Source: JBHHYR01 sp046757585
GTDB taxonomy: Bacteria > Desulfobacterota > Binatia > HRBIN30
Direction of reading: 5' to 3'
DNA: 13,134 bases
Assembly (NCBI GenBank): GCA_046757585.1
Contig: JBHHYR010000107.1
Span: forward strand, 1-13,134
Below, one piece after another: positions 1-7,366 of the stretch. Made by a program: the position numbers and the translations under genes. Position 1 is the stretch's first letter. Each line of letters opens with the position of its first letter. The notes beneath the pieces were generated by a model, which ran no database searches, was not told where the DNA came from, and saw only the letters and a program-made list of their open reading frames with translations.

Positions 1-2
1 CG

Positions 3-1274
3 ACTCCAGGGCGCGCCGTGCTGGATTTCGTACAACACCGTGCGTTGCTGATGCTGCGCGGCCTCAGATACCGACCGCGCGCGGAGGAAGACGTCGCTCC
101 GGCGACATTGCGGCGCATCGACGCCCTCTGGGCCGGCGCCATGGGGCTGGTCTGGGCGGACTCGATTCGCTCAGCGGCCTTCCACGGTCGCCACACACGG
201 CTTGCGCTCACCGCTGGCGAGCCGACGCGAGTGGTCCGCGCTCTCTGTAGCGAGGCCGTGTATCACGCGGCGATCGCCAGCCGATGGGCGCAGCGCCGCG
301 GAGCGCATGCGTTGGCCGCCGCCGAGGCTCTGAGCTCGGAGCTCGACACACCATTTGCCATCGGGCTCACCGCGGTATGCGCCGGAGGCTCGGCGTACTT
401 CGCCGGCTGGTTTCCCGACGGTTACTCCCACAGCATTCGGGCAGAAAAGATCCTGCGCACGCAATGTAGCGGCGTGGCGTGGGAGCTCACGAACGCGCAT
501 ATCTACACGTCCTGGTCGCTCGCCCACATGGGTGACCTCACTCGCCTGCGCGAGATCATCCCCGATCTCCTCCGGCGTGCACGAGAGCGCGACGATCTCC
601 TCGATTACTGCTGCCTTCTCGCGGGCATCCCAACGAGCATGCGGCTCCTGGCCGATGACGAACCGAGGGAGGTCCAGGCGGCGGTACGCGAGGCTGCGGC
701 CAGTTGGCCAACGCCCGACTTTCAGCTGCCGAGGTATTTTGGGTTGGTGTCGGCAACGCTCGCCGATCTCTACGGCGGTCATCCGGTGCTGGCCTGGCAA
801 CGGATGAGCGATGCCTGGCCGACTGTGCGTGCGGCCGGTCTGCTCCACTTCCGGCTCGTCCGGGTCGAGTTCCAGCAGTTGCTCGCCCGCTGCGCAATTG
901 CGGCGCTCGCGAACGACCGGTCGCTGGCGGCCAGCGCCCGGCGCGCCATGCGCCGACTGGTGGTGCGATCGATCCGACGGATCGCTCGCGAGGACATGCC
1001 TTGGGCGGCGCCGCTCGCGGCTGCGCTGTCGGCGAGCATTGCGGCGGCGCGGAACAATCGCACGTCGACGGAATACTCGTTACACCGAGCCGCTGATGGC
1101 TTCGCGGGCGCCGCCATGGGCCTGTGGGCCGCCGTCGCGCGCCACCAGGCAGGGTTACCCGAAGGCACCCGCTGGATGCGCGACCAGGGCATAAAGGACC
1201 CCGACCGTTACGCGGAGATGCTGATTCCGATCCGTACCGTTACGGGGGAATCAAGAGGGACGCTGGCACCTTGA
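3..1274 (+). CDS. C-terminal part of a PknK/tripartite-ATPase type Ser/Thr kinase regulator (5' end outside window)
   Basis: The reading frame is open to the left edge, so the visible GTG at 18 is probably not the true start. The visible ~420 residues are an Ala/Leu/Arg-rich helical-repeat region with no kinase or P-loop motif. Phrases such as 'FHGRHTRLALTAGEPTRV', 'HIYTSWSLAHMGDLTRL' and the ending 'GTRWMRDQGIKDPDRYAEML' resemble the C-terminal region that follows the kinase and AAA-like ATPase modules in large PknK-like signalling proteins of Myxococcota and relatives. In that family the N-terminal kinase phosphorylates Ser/Thr, and the TPR-like C-terminus is thought to bind partners. The kinase part would lie to the left of the window and is not seen. 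The stop TGA at 1272-1274 lies inside the end of the convergent FAD-oxidoreductase gene. An alternative is a stand-alone TPR-like regulatory protein. Confidence 0.7.
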   Translation, partial: TPGRAVLDFVQHRALLMLRGLRYRPRAEEDVAPATLRRIDALWAGAMGLVWADSIRSAAFHGRHTRLALTAGEPTRVVRALCSEAVYHAAIASRWAQRRGAHALAAAEALSSELDTPFAIGLTAVCAGGSAYFAGWFPDGYSHSIRAEKILRTQCSGVAWELTNAHIYTSWSLAHMGDLTRLREIIPDLLRRARERDDLLDYCCLLAGIPTSMRLLADDEPREVQAAVREAAASWPTPDFQLPRYFGLVSATLADLYGGHPVLAWQRMSDAWPTVRAAGLLHFRLVRVEFQQLLARCAIAALANDRSLAASARRAMRRLVVRSIRRIAREDMPWAAPLAAALSASIAAARNNRTSTEYSLHRAADGFAGAAMGLWAAVARHQAGLPEGTRWMRDQGIKDPDRYAEMLIPIRTVTGESRGTLAP

Positions 1275-3012
1275 GCAACTCCTGCACCCAATCGAGCAGC
1301 CCCGGGGAGTTCTTCAGGAGGCTCAAGGGACACGAGTCCATGAACTGCTTGCGGCCCTGCTTGAAGCGGAGATCGTCGATCTTGCGGGCAGGCTCGAAGT
1401 AGGGCTCTTCTTGGAGCTCCCAGACCATGCAGCGCACATGCGGGCTGTCGTCTTCGTCGAGAAGTGCGTTGACGGCGCACCGGGCGGCTTCGTTCGCCCC
1501 CTCCATCGTCGCGAGGCCCGTGCTCGTCAGCACGTAGTCGGCGGCCAAAAAGAGATTCTTGATTGCTCCCGACGCCGCGGGACGGAAATCGAGGCCGCCT
1601 ATTGGGTGGATGAGGAGGGGGTGGTGGTTGGTCGCCGGCGTGCTGGACGTCTTTAGCTCGACGCCCGAATCGAGGTGCGCGCAGCAAACGTTGCCGGGCG
1701 AGAGGTCAAACCTGCCCGGCAGGTTCACTTGCAGCTGCCGTCTGACCTCCTCGAGCAGCGCGTCCCGATCCGTGTATTCTTCTGCCGGTAGGGCGGTGAT
1801 TCCCCCGCCCGGCTTTTTCCAGTCGGAGATGATGGCGGATATGATGCCCTTCACAGAGCCATCACCGAACGCATCCTGGATCTTTTTCCCGCTCTGCGCC
1901 CAGAACTGTCCTTGTGATACGGAGCTGAGCGCCCACTCGGACTCGGGGTAGAAGACGTGACCATCAACCATTGGAACGTCTTCCTTCAAATAGAACTGCG
2001 TCCCGGTCATCCAGGAGGTCGCCTTCGGAGCATTGGTGTCAACGAGCTTGTGTAGCTCGGCATCGTCCGTCCCAAGAGCAGGGACCTGCTTGACCTGCGC
2101 CGTCATGACCTCGAGCGGCAGGGCCGCGAGATAGTAGTTGGCGGCTATTTTCTGCATGCCCGAGGGTCCATCGATAAGCGCTGCGGAGATTTCCTTCGCG
2201 CCTTTCGCGTAGTCGAACTTGACGAGTTTCTGCTGCAGATGGAACTGCACACCCTGGCCAGCGAGATAGTTGCGCCACGGATTGATCCATCGTCCGTCCG
2301 TCGGTCCGATGAGCAGCCGGTCCGGCTCGTTCCCTGGCCGCGCGTAACCGAGCCCGAACTGCATCGCGATGTCGCCTACAATTTTCGCGCTCGTCTCATC
2401 TGCAGCCATCGCTGACATCGTACGCGGAATGGACTTTTCGAACTCCACGAACCGCGGCGAATAATGCGGGCTGTCCAGTTCGATGAAGTCCTTCCAAGAG
2501 ATCTTGTCGTAGGAGTACCTCCGCCGTAGTGATCCGGAAGTCAGATACTTGAGCCGGAACCACGCCATCCTAGCGAGGTCGAGCGGCGTGAACTGCAGTT
2601 TCCCTACAAGCTCCCGCAGCCGACCCAAGACGTCCCAGGGAGGCAGATTGGATTTTCGAGGAAATCGCACGAAGAAGTCCGGGTAAGCGATTCCCGCCCA
2701 GTTGCTCGGGACGAGATCCCGGCTCACCGGCCCCGAGCCCGACGCATTGGGAATCTCGTCCATGGTCGCAATGATATTGCGATAGAAGCCCGGAAAGAAC
2801 CGGAACCCATGCTCGCCGGGGAGCTTTTCGCGGCCGCCCGTTGGCTGCGGGAACTTGTTGGGGTACAAATCCGAAGGATACTCATTGGCGGACTTTCCCC
2901 CGAGTTTCTTTTCCTGTTCGTAAACGTGGACTTCATAGCCGCGGTGAACGAGCTCGTGCGCGGCTGAAAGACCCGCCATGCCACCGCCGAAAATCACAAC
3001 TGTTGTCGTCAC
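1240..3012 (-). CDS. FAD-dependent amine-oxidase/phytoene-desaturase type oxidoreductase
   Basis: A 590-residue flavoprotein. The N-terminus carries the Rossmann ADP-binding fingerprint GGGMAG (residues 9-14) with the ribose-binding Glu at 32 (VHVYEQ). It is followed by LGGKS and a 'LPGEHGFRFFPGFY' segment typical of an uncharacterised branch of the NAD(P)/FAD oxidoreductases related to carotenoid desaturases and hydroxysqualene dehydroxylase. The C-terminal FAD-contact motif, with key part STGLATMEGANEAAR, spans about residues 486-518. After it comes a ~70-residue tail. No signal peptide is visible, so it is likely cytoplasmic or membrane-associated. The start is GTG at 3012, with purine-rich AGAGGAG and GGTGGAA upstream. 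It is divergent from the lipocalin-like gene at 3148, which suggests a shared lipid or isoprenoid substrate (inference). Substrate unknown. Its last 35 bp overlap the kinase-like gene. Confidence 0.88.
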   Translation of the reverse strand: MTTTVVIFGGGMAGLSAAHELVHRGYEVHVYEQEKKLGGKSANEYPSDLYPNKFPQPTGGREKLPGEHGFRFFPGFYRNIIATMDEIPNASGSGPVSRDLVPSNWAGIAYPDFFVRFPRKSNLPPWDVLGRLRELVGKLQFTPLDLARMAWFRLKYLTSGSLRRRYSYDKISWKDFIELDSPHYSPRFVEFEKSIPRTMSAMAADETSAKIVGDIAMQFGLGYARPGNEPDRLLIGPTDGRWINPWRNYLAGQGVQFHLQQKLVKFDYAKGAKEISAALIDGPSGMQKIAANYYLAALPLEVMTAQVKQVPALGTDDAELHKLVDTNAPKATSWMTGTQFYLKEDVPMVDGHVFYPESEWALSSVSQGQFWAQSGKKIQDAFGDGSVKGIISAIISDWKKPGGGITALPAEEYTDRDALLEEVRRQLQVNLPGRFDLSPGNVCCAHLDSGVELKTSSTPATNHHPLLIHPIGGLDFRPAASGAIKNLFLAADYVLTSTGLATMEGANEAARCAVNALLDEDDSPHVRCMVWELQEEPYFEPARKIDDLRFKQGRKQFMDSCPLSLLKNSPGLLDWVQELLKVPASLLIPP

Positions 3013-3055
3013 GTCGTTCCACCCGCTCCTCTGGGAGCGCTCCCCAAGGCACCGG

Positions 3056-3085
3056 ATGCTAGTGCAGCACGGCTTGACTAGTCAA
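3056..3085 (-). promoter_or_regulatory. Candidate promoter for the FAD oxidoreductase
   Basis: Read on the minus strand, TTGACT (3085-3080) is followed after 18 nt by TAGCAT (3061-3056). This is a five-of-six -35 match and a four-of-six -10 match to the sigma70 consensus. The predicted transcript would begin near 3049, leaving a leader of about 35 nt before the GTG at 3012. The -35 hexamer is one half of the perfect palindrome at 3074-3085, so a repressor bound there would occlude RNA polymerase. Assigned by eye only. Confidence 0.4.
3074..3085. promoter_or_regulatory. 12-bp perfect palindrome TTGACTAGTCAA, candidate operator
   Basis: The sequence equals its own reverse complement and lies in the short region between two divergent genes. 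Size and symmetry suit a dimeric helix-turn-helix repressor such as a TetR- or GntR-type protein. No regulator gene is present in the window, so the binding protein is unknown. The two TTGAC half-sites are too close together for an FNR box, which has four bases between them. Confidence 0.45.
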
Positions 3086-3147
3086 CCGAAAAACGTGCAT
3101 GGTTCGCTCACTTCACAGGCGCAGCAATGACCCGCTAAGAGTACAGG

Positions 3148-4200
3148 ATGTCCTCGCCGCTGATTCCACAGGCTGTGTTCCCGATCTCCGGGCTTGGTAA
3201 GCCGGTCTTACCGGTCGAGCTGCCTCGCGACGAGCGCCTGCGCGACCATATGGTCGAGTGGTGGTACTTCGTGGGCCATCTCAAGGACACATCATCAAGC
3301 GACCGGTTCGCGATCGAGATGACGGCGGCCCGCCTCTCCTTGTCACCGCTTCGTGCGATTGAGACCTGTTACATCGCTGTCATCGATCACGCCAACAAAG
3401 GCTATCTGTCGGCTGACCGCCAAAGCCTGTCGGCCTACGATCACGAGCAGGATCACCTCAAGCTGGTCTTCGAGCCCCCACTCGGCCAGCCTGATCCCTG
3501 GCGGATCGAGGGGTGGACCGCCCCTATCCGCTACGAGCTCGATGGCGGGTTTCGTGTCCGAGCCACGCCGAAGGCCGTATGGGAGCAGCGGGCAGTTCGT
3601 CTCCGCTTCGAAGAGGCCGACCAACGACCCCCGTTGCTGCACGGTAAGAAGAGAATCGGGATCGTCAGCTTCTTCGGCCTAGAAATGGGATACTACTCGC
3701 GCACGCGGCTCAAGCTGGAGGGCGCGCTCAAGCTCAATGCGCGTCACCTGCTGGTCGACGGTGCCGGGTGGATGGATCATGAGTGGGGGACCGGCGATCT
3801 GCTGAGCAATCGTTGGACCTTCATTGCCGTGCAACTCGATTCGGGTGAGGACCTTTGCGTCTACCGCGTCGACAAGCGGGTTGCCAAGCAGGGAGGTCCC
3901 ACGTTCGGCTACGTCGTCGATGCAACAGAAGCGCGATACACGAACAAAGCAAAGATCACGTCCGATGGTACGGTTTGGGGGCCTGGCAACTACCCGCTCC
4001 GGAATCGCATCGAGCTCGACTTCGGATTAGGCAAGAGGTTCGACCTCTGGGTTGAGCCGGAATTCGAGGATCAACGGCGGGTCCCGACAGGCGAGCGAGC
4101 CCTCCCGTACGTGACCTTTTGGGAAGGTGCCGCGAAGGTTCTCGACCAGTTAGGCAATCAAGTGGGCCGGGCGTTCCTCGAGCTCGCCGGGTACCAGTGA
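3148..4200 (+). CDS. AttH/CrtC-type lipocalin-like protein (carotenoid hydratase superfamily)
   Basis: 350 residues. Two family hallmarks are clear: VEWWY near the N-terminus (residues 36-40), followed by a 'FVGHLKD' strand, and WMDHEWG (208-214) opening the second half-barrel, preceded by 'YYSRTRLKLEG' (182-192). These define the double lipocalin-like fold shared by CrtC carotenoid 1,2-hydratases and AttH-type proteins, in which the WMDHEWG loop lines the ligand or active-site pocket. No signal peptide is apparent, although many AttH homologues are exported. The start ATG at 3148 has only a weak purine stretch upstream (AAGAG, ACAGGATG). The divergent FAD desaturase-like gene supports a role on a hydrophobic isoprenoid or lipid. 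Hydratase activity itself is inference, because most relatives are uncharacterised. Confidence 0.82.
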   Translation: MSSPLIPQAVFPISGLGKPVLPVELPRDERLRDHMVEWWYFVGHLKDTSSSDRFAIEMTAARLSLSPLRAIETCYIAVIDHANKGYLSADRQSLSAYDHEQDHLKLVFEPPLGQPDPWRIEGWTAPIRYELDGGFRVRATPKAVWEQRAVRLRFEEADQRPPLLHGKKRIGIVSFFGLEMGYYSRTRLKLEGALKLNARHLLVDGAGWMDHEWGTGDLLSNRWTFIAVQLDSGEDLCVYRVDKRVAKQGGPTFGYVVDATEARYTNKAKITSDGTVWGPGNYPLRNRIELDFGLGKRFDLWVEPEFEDQRRVPTGERALPYVTFWEGAAKVLDQLGNQVGRAFLELAGYQ

Positions 4201-4458
4201 GGAGGCCTGCGATCTGTATTCGGTGGCGGTGATCTCCTCGGCTTGGGTAGTTGGGGGAGCGCCGACGCGAGTTCCGGGGGTAGCGGTACGCTTCGCATCT
4301 TCCAGATCCTGGCCGGCGCGCTCTTTCGGACCGCATCGTCTTCGGGTAGTATCCCCGCGCCAACGGGGGGCAGTAGCCCATGCGCTGGCGGGGAAAGCGG
4401 AACACTGGTTGACGTGTACGCGCGGGACCCAGTACAAGCCTGACGGGAGGAGGATCGT
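4201..4458. other. Intergenic region, no gene recognised
   Basis: 258 bp between the lipocalin-like gene and the OmpA-family gene. The only structures seen are a weak 5-bp hairpin (CCCCG 4353-4357 pairing with CGGGG 4364-4368, without a T tract) and a strong ribosome binding site, GGGAGGAGG, just before the ATG at 4459. Open frames through here are shadows of GC-rich sequence with no recognisable protein. Confidence 0.5.
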
Positions 4459-5445
4459 ATGCGACAAAAGCTGTTGTGCTGGGTCGGGGGTCTCGTACTG
4501 GGACTCGGCTGCGTGACGGCGGTGACGCAGGCGAGCGAGCCGGTGGCTGGCCTGGACATCGGGGCCGCCGTGCCGACGGAAAAGTTCCGCCGCAGTGCCG
4601 ATGTCGGCGGTGCCATCGCCCCCTTTGCCGGATACCGCTTCGATGTACTGGACGGTTTTGCGATTTCGCTCCTGGGGCAGCCCCAATTGGCCGCCTTTCC
4701 GACCGACGTGGACCGCGAACCGGAAAACGACGCCACGACGATCTTTTCGCTGACAGCAGGGCCGCGGTTTTCGCTGCTCAACGACCGCGCCGAGGTGTTC
4801 TTCAGCGCTCAGGGCGGCTACTACACGGACATTACCGGGCCGCTCAACGACGACGATGTCGGTTTCAATATCTCCGGGGGCGTCAACTACGAGTTCGTCC
4901 ATGGCACCGCCCTCGGGCTCTTCATCCGCCGTGATCAGGCAGGCATCCGGGCCGCCCGGAGCACGAGCGAGGATATGACCTTCGTGACCACCGGTCTGAG
5001 CCTGACCCATCGGTTCCTGCCGCCGCCTCCCGTGGTCGCGGCAGCCGCACCACCGCCACCACCGGCTCCGCCACCACCGGCTCCGCCAGTGGTACAAAAG
5101 AAGATCATCCTGCGGGGCGTCCATTTCGACACCGACAAGGCCACGATCCGCCCGGATGCAAGGCCGATCCTCGACGCGGCGGCACAAACACTAAAGGAAA
5201 ATCCCAAGGTGACCATCGCGGTCGAGGGCCACACCGACAGCGTTGCGAGCGATGCTTACAACCAACGTCTGTCCATGCGCCGGGCCGAGGCGGTACGGGA
5301 TTACCTTGCCGGCACCGGCATCGACCCCAAACGCATGACCGTCGCTGGTCTTGGCGAGTCCCAACCGGTTGCCAGCAACGATACGCGAGACGGCCGGGCG
5401 CAAAATCGGCGCGTCGAGCTGCGGGTCACCGGACACCCAGAGTAG
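4459..5445 (+). CDS. OmpA-family outer-membrane protein (beta-barrel plus peptidoglycan-binding domain)
   Basis: 328 residues. A signal peptide occupies about residues 1-25 (MRQK, a hydrophobic Val/Leu/Gly core, then VTQA). A Cys at 18 lacks a proper lipobox, so signal peptidase I cleavage is favoured. Residues ~26-187 alternate in beta-strand style (DIGAAVP, FAGYRFD, GPRFSLL, FFSAQGGYY) and fit a small 8-strand-like barrel. A Pro/Ala linker (188-212) leads to an OmpA C-terminal domain (216-325) with FDTDKATIRP, GHTDSVASDAYNQ, LSMRRAEAV, GLGESQPVASN and NRRVEL. The SDAYNQ and LSMRRA segments carry the Asp and Arg that hold diaminopimelate in OmpA. It probably ties the outer membrane to the cell wall. 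It is preceded by a near-ideal ribosome binding site and appears to be a single-gene unit. Confidence 0.95.
   Translation: MRQKLLCWVGGLVLGLGCVTAVTQASEPVAGLDIGAAVPTEKFRRSADVGGAIAPFAGYRFDVLDGFAISLLGQPQLAAFPTDVDREPENDATTIFSLTAGPRFSLLNDRAEVFFSAQGGYYTDITGPLNDDDVGFNISGGVNYEFVHGTALGLFIRRDQAGIRAARSTSEDMTFVTTGLSLTHRFLPPPPVVAAAAPPPPPAPPPPAPPVVQKKIILRGVHFDTDKATIRPDARPILDAAAQTLKENPKVTIAVEGHTDSVASDAYNQRLSMRRAEAVRDYLAGTGIDPKRMTVAGLGESQPVASNDTRDGRAQNRRVELRVTGHPE
5054..5088 (+). repeat. In-frame 15-bp tandem repeat coding the Pro/Ala linker
   Basis: CGCCACCACCGGCTC occurs twice in tandem (5054-5068 and 5069-5083) with the start of a third copy. Each unit adds five residues of Pro-rich linker, so slippage would lengthen or shorten the periplasmic linker without breaking the frame. 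Confidence 0.75.
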
Positions 5446-5485
5446 CGAGGTGTCGCCTCGGACGGGTGAGATGGCGCCTCGCGCC
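5446..5485. other. Two short GC hairpins directly after the OmpA stop codon
   Basis: CGAGG (5446-5450) pairs with CCTCG (5456-5460), starting at the base after the TAG. GGCGC (5473-5477) pairs with GCGCC (5481-5485). Neither has a following T tract, so they are at best 3'-end stabilising hairpins or Rho-dependent signals. The remaining ~160 bp to 5645, between convergent genes, shows no gene. Confidence 0.35.
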
Positions 5486-5645
5486 GATGGCTGATAGTCG
5501 AGAGACGAGAGCGTCGTCCGCCAAGATGCCCGAGCACCTCAACGGGGAATCATACGAGTTTTGCGGTGATGCGGAGGCTTGGCATGACGCGCGTGGCCAC
5601 GTTCCGCCCTGAGCCGCGAGCAGCTGTGCAATGTACCGACGGCCA

Positions 5646-7115
5646 TTACAACAGCAGCCGCTGCCCCAGTTGGAACAGGGAGACGACGGCGAAGATGCCG
5701 TAGAAGAGTGAGACCGCCAGCATCACGGCGATGCGCACATGCGAAGGACGCATCGCTGGCGGTAGGTACCGCAGGTTGATCACCAGTGTCAGGGGCGCAT
5801 ACAGCGCCATAGCCAGACCGCCAAAGAAGCCGGCGCTCAGGAGAAACAGGATCGCCGGCAGCGATTCGTAGAGATAGGTCAGGGCCACCCCGGCCACGAT
5901 CCACCCCGCGGCAATCCAAGCGTACCACGTGCTCAGATGGCGCTGCCGGGCCCAGCGAAAGTTCGCGTGTAGGATATCGGCGCAGCTGCGGGCTACGCCG
6001 TCAACCAGGGTCAGCTGTGTCGAGAACAAGCAGGCCACACCAACCAGCAGAAACAGGATGCGTCCCGGCTCCCCCCAACTGGCCCCGAGAATCGCGGCCT
6101 CGTCCCACACCAGCAGCTCCCGGTCCGGGACGATACCCCGCGGGAACAAGACCGCTAGGGCACCGAGGATGAAGAGCACGATCGTCACGCTGTTGAGGAG
6201 CCAGAAGAACAGCATCTGATCGTGCGTGAGATGGCGCTGCCACTGCCGCCAACGGGACACGTTGGTCGGGGTCTCGTTGATGCGGAAGCCGGTATCGACC
6301 GCGCGCTCCTCGCGCTGCCGCAGCGGATTGACCACCACCGGCATGTGCGCCCCCATGCCCCAGCCCTTGTCGCGGATGTAGAAGCAGTAGAACAAGTTCG
6401 CCGTGCCACCCGCGCCGGCGAACACGATGGACGCAAAGAGCTCATAGCCGGGCATGCGCGGATCCTTGAAGCCGATGTTGATGGCGCCGTGCGCCAGGCC
6501 AAGCCAAGTGTCCGCCGTGCTCACAGACAGCGCAATGGCTACCAGGCCGAGCGTGACAATCACCACCAGCGCCTCGGTGGTGCGCTCCACTGACCGGTAC
6601 ACACGCCGCGGCCCGAACAGCACCCCAGCGACGGCCGCAAAGGTGATCGCCGTCCACACTGCCGGGCTGCCCCAGCCGTCGGGTCCGACAATCAGCGCCT
6701 TGAGCGTACCGCCGCAAGCGCGTGCCCAACCGGGCACGATCCAGCCGACGACGTTGAGGGCGAGGAACACCCAGGCGAACGCCGGTGACAGGCGCGCGAA
6801 GCCGCTGTAGGGACTCTCGCCGGTCGCCAGCGTGTAGCGTCCGATCTCGAGGTTCAGCCAGAGCTGCACGAACACGCCGAGCAGCGCTGCCCAGACCATG
6901 CTCGCGCCATACTGCGCCGTGATGCGCGGCCAGATGATCAGCTCACCGGCGCCGATCGACAATCCAACAAGCACGGCGCCGGGGCCCACCAGTTCCCAGA
7001 ACGAGCCGGGCAGCGGGGGCAGGTCACCACGCTTGAACGGGGCGAGGCCAGTCTGCGCATGCCGCGATTCACCGCGAACGGGAGTCCGACGTGCGCTGGC
7101 GCGCGTCGTCCCCAT
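5646..7115 (-). CDS. NRAMP-fold transporter lacking the canonical metal-binding motifs
   Basis: About 489 residues with 11 or so hydrophobic helices and a polar N-terminal tail. The overall sequence (GPGAVLVGLSIGAGE in helix 1, FAGAGGTANLFY in helix 6) aligns with the NRAMP/Mn(II)-Fe(II) transporter family. The family motif DPGN in helix 1 reads GAGE here (residues 55-58), and MPH in helix 6 reads GTA (237-239). The ligands for transition metals are therefore missing and the substrate cannot be assumed to be Mn or Fe. It acts in the inner membrane. The start is set at ATG 7115 because GGAG lies 9 nt before it. A TTG at 7169 and an ATG at 7136 in the same frame are possible but lack a well-placed ribosome binding site. 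It is divergent from the Tat aldo/keto reductase. Confidence 0.85.
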   Translation of the reverse strand: MGTTRASARRTPVRGESRHAQTGLAPFKRGDLPPLPGSFWELVGPGAVLVGLSIGAGELIIWPRITAQYGASMVWAALLGVFVQLWLNLEIGRYTLATGESPYSGFARLSPAFAWVFLALNVVGWIVPGWARACGGTLKALIVGPDGWGSPAVWTAITFAAVAGVLFGPRRVYRSVERTTEALVVIVTLGLVAIALSVSTADTWLGLAHGAINIGFKDPRMPGYELFASIVFAGAGGTANLFYCFYIRDKGWGMGAHMPVVVNPLRQREERAVDTGFRINETPTNVSRWRQWQRHLTHDQMLFFWLLNSVTIVLFILGALAVLFPRGIVPDRELLVWDEAAILGASWGEPGRILFLLVGVACLFSTQLTLVDGVARSCADILHANFRWARQRHLSTWYAWIAAGWIVAGVALTYLYESLPAILFLLSAGFFGGLAMALYAPLTLVINLRYLPPAMRPSHVRIAVMLAVSLFYGIFAVVSLFQLGQRLLL

Positions 7116-7194
7116 GTCATCCGTCTCCGGCACCATCGCGTTGTGGCAGAGAAGGTGCTCCGGGATCAAGCAGTCCGGTAATCAGGCAGGGAGG

Positions 7195-7200
7195 TATAAT
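7195..7200 (+). promoter_or_regulatory. Perfect TATAAT, possible -10 for the aldo/keto reductase
   Basis: This is a consensus -10 hexamer in the divergent region, about 167 bp before the reductase ATG. No convincing -35 lies 16-18 bp upstream and there is no extended TGn, so it may be chance or depend on an activator. Confidence 0.25.
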
Positions 7201-7202
7201 TT

Positions 7203-7230
7203 CGGATTGCGGATTTCGAGTTGCGGGTTG
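7203..7230 (+). repeat. Four imperfect tandem copies of a 7-bp unit
   Basis: The units are CGGATTG, CGGATTT, CGAGTTG and CGGGTTG, end to end. They sit between the divergent NRAMP-like and aldo/keto reductase genes, directly downstream of a TATAAT. They resemble short heptanucleotide repeats found dispersed in some bacterial genomes. Function unknown. Confidence 0.6.
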
Positions 7231-7366
7231 CCTTCTCTGTGCTCGCCTGGCCGTGCGAGCTCCGGGGCTTTACTGGAACGGGAAAAGACGGCAAGACTTC
7301 GCCTGTCATCTCCGAGCTTCGAGCTGCAAGGATCGGTGTTTGGTTGATAAGCGAGGGAGGAACGTC

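Noticed and set aside
171..848. 225-codon open frame on the minus strand
   Set aside because: Opposite the kinase-like regulator in GC-rich DNA, with no start signal or recognisable protein.
3074..3085. FNR/CRP-type box
   Set aside because: TTGAC and GTCAA are separated by two bases, not the four of an FNR site, and the half-sites are not TTGAT.
4409..4438. TTGACG-18-TACAAG promoter before the OmpA gene
   Set aside because: The transcript would start inside or at the ribosome binding site, leaving almost no leader.
4150..5187. 345-codon open frame on the minus strand
   Set aside because: It lies opposite the OmpA-family gene, is low in complexity (Arg/Gly/Trp runs opposite the Pro linker) and matches no family. 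It is a high-GC shadow.
7091..7366. Upstream extension of the aldo/keto reductase frame
   Set aside because: The Tat signal and ribosome binding site place the start at 7367. The extension runs through the divergent control region and heptamer repeat.
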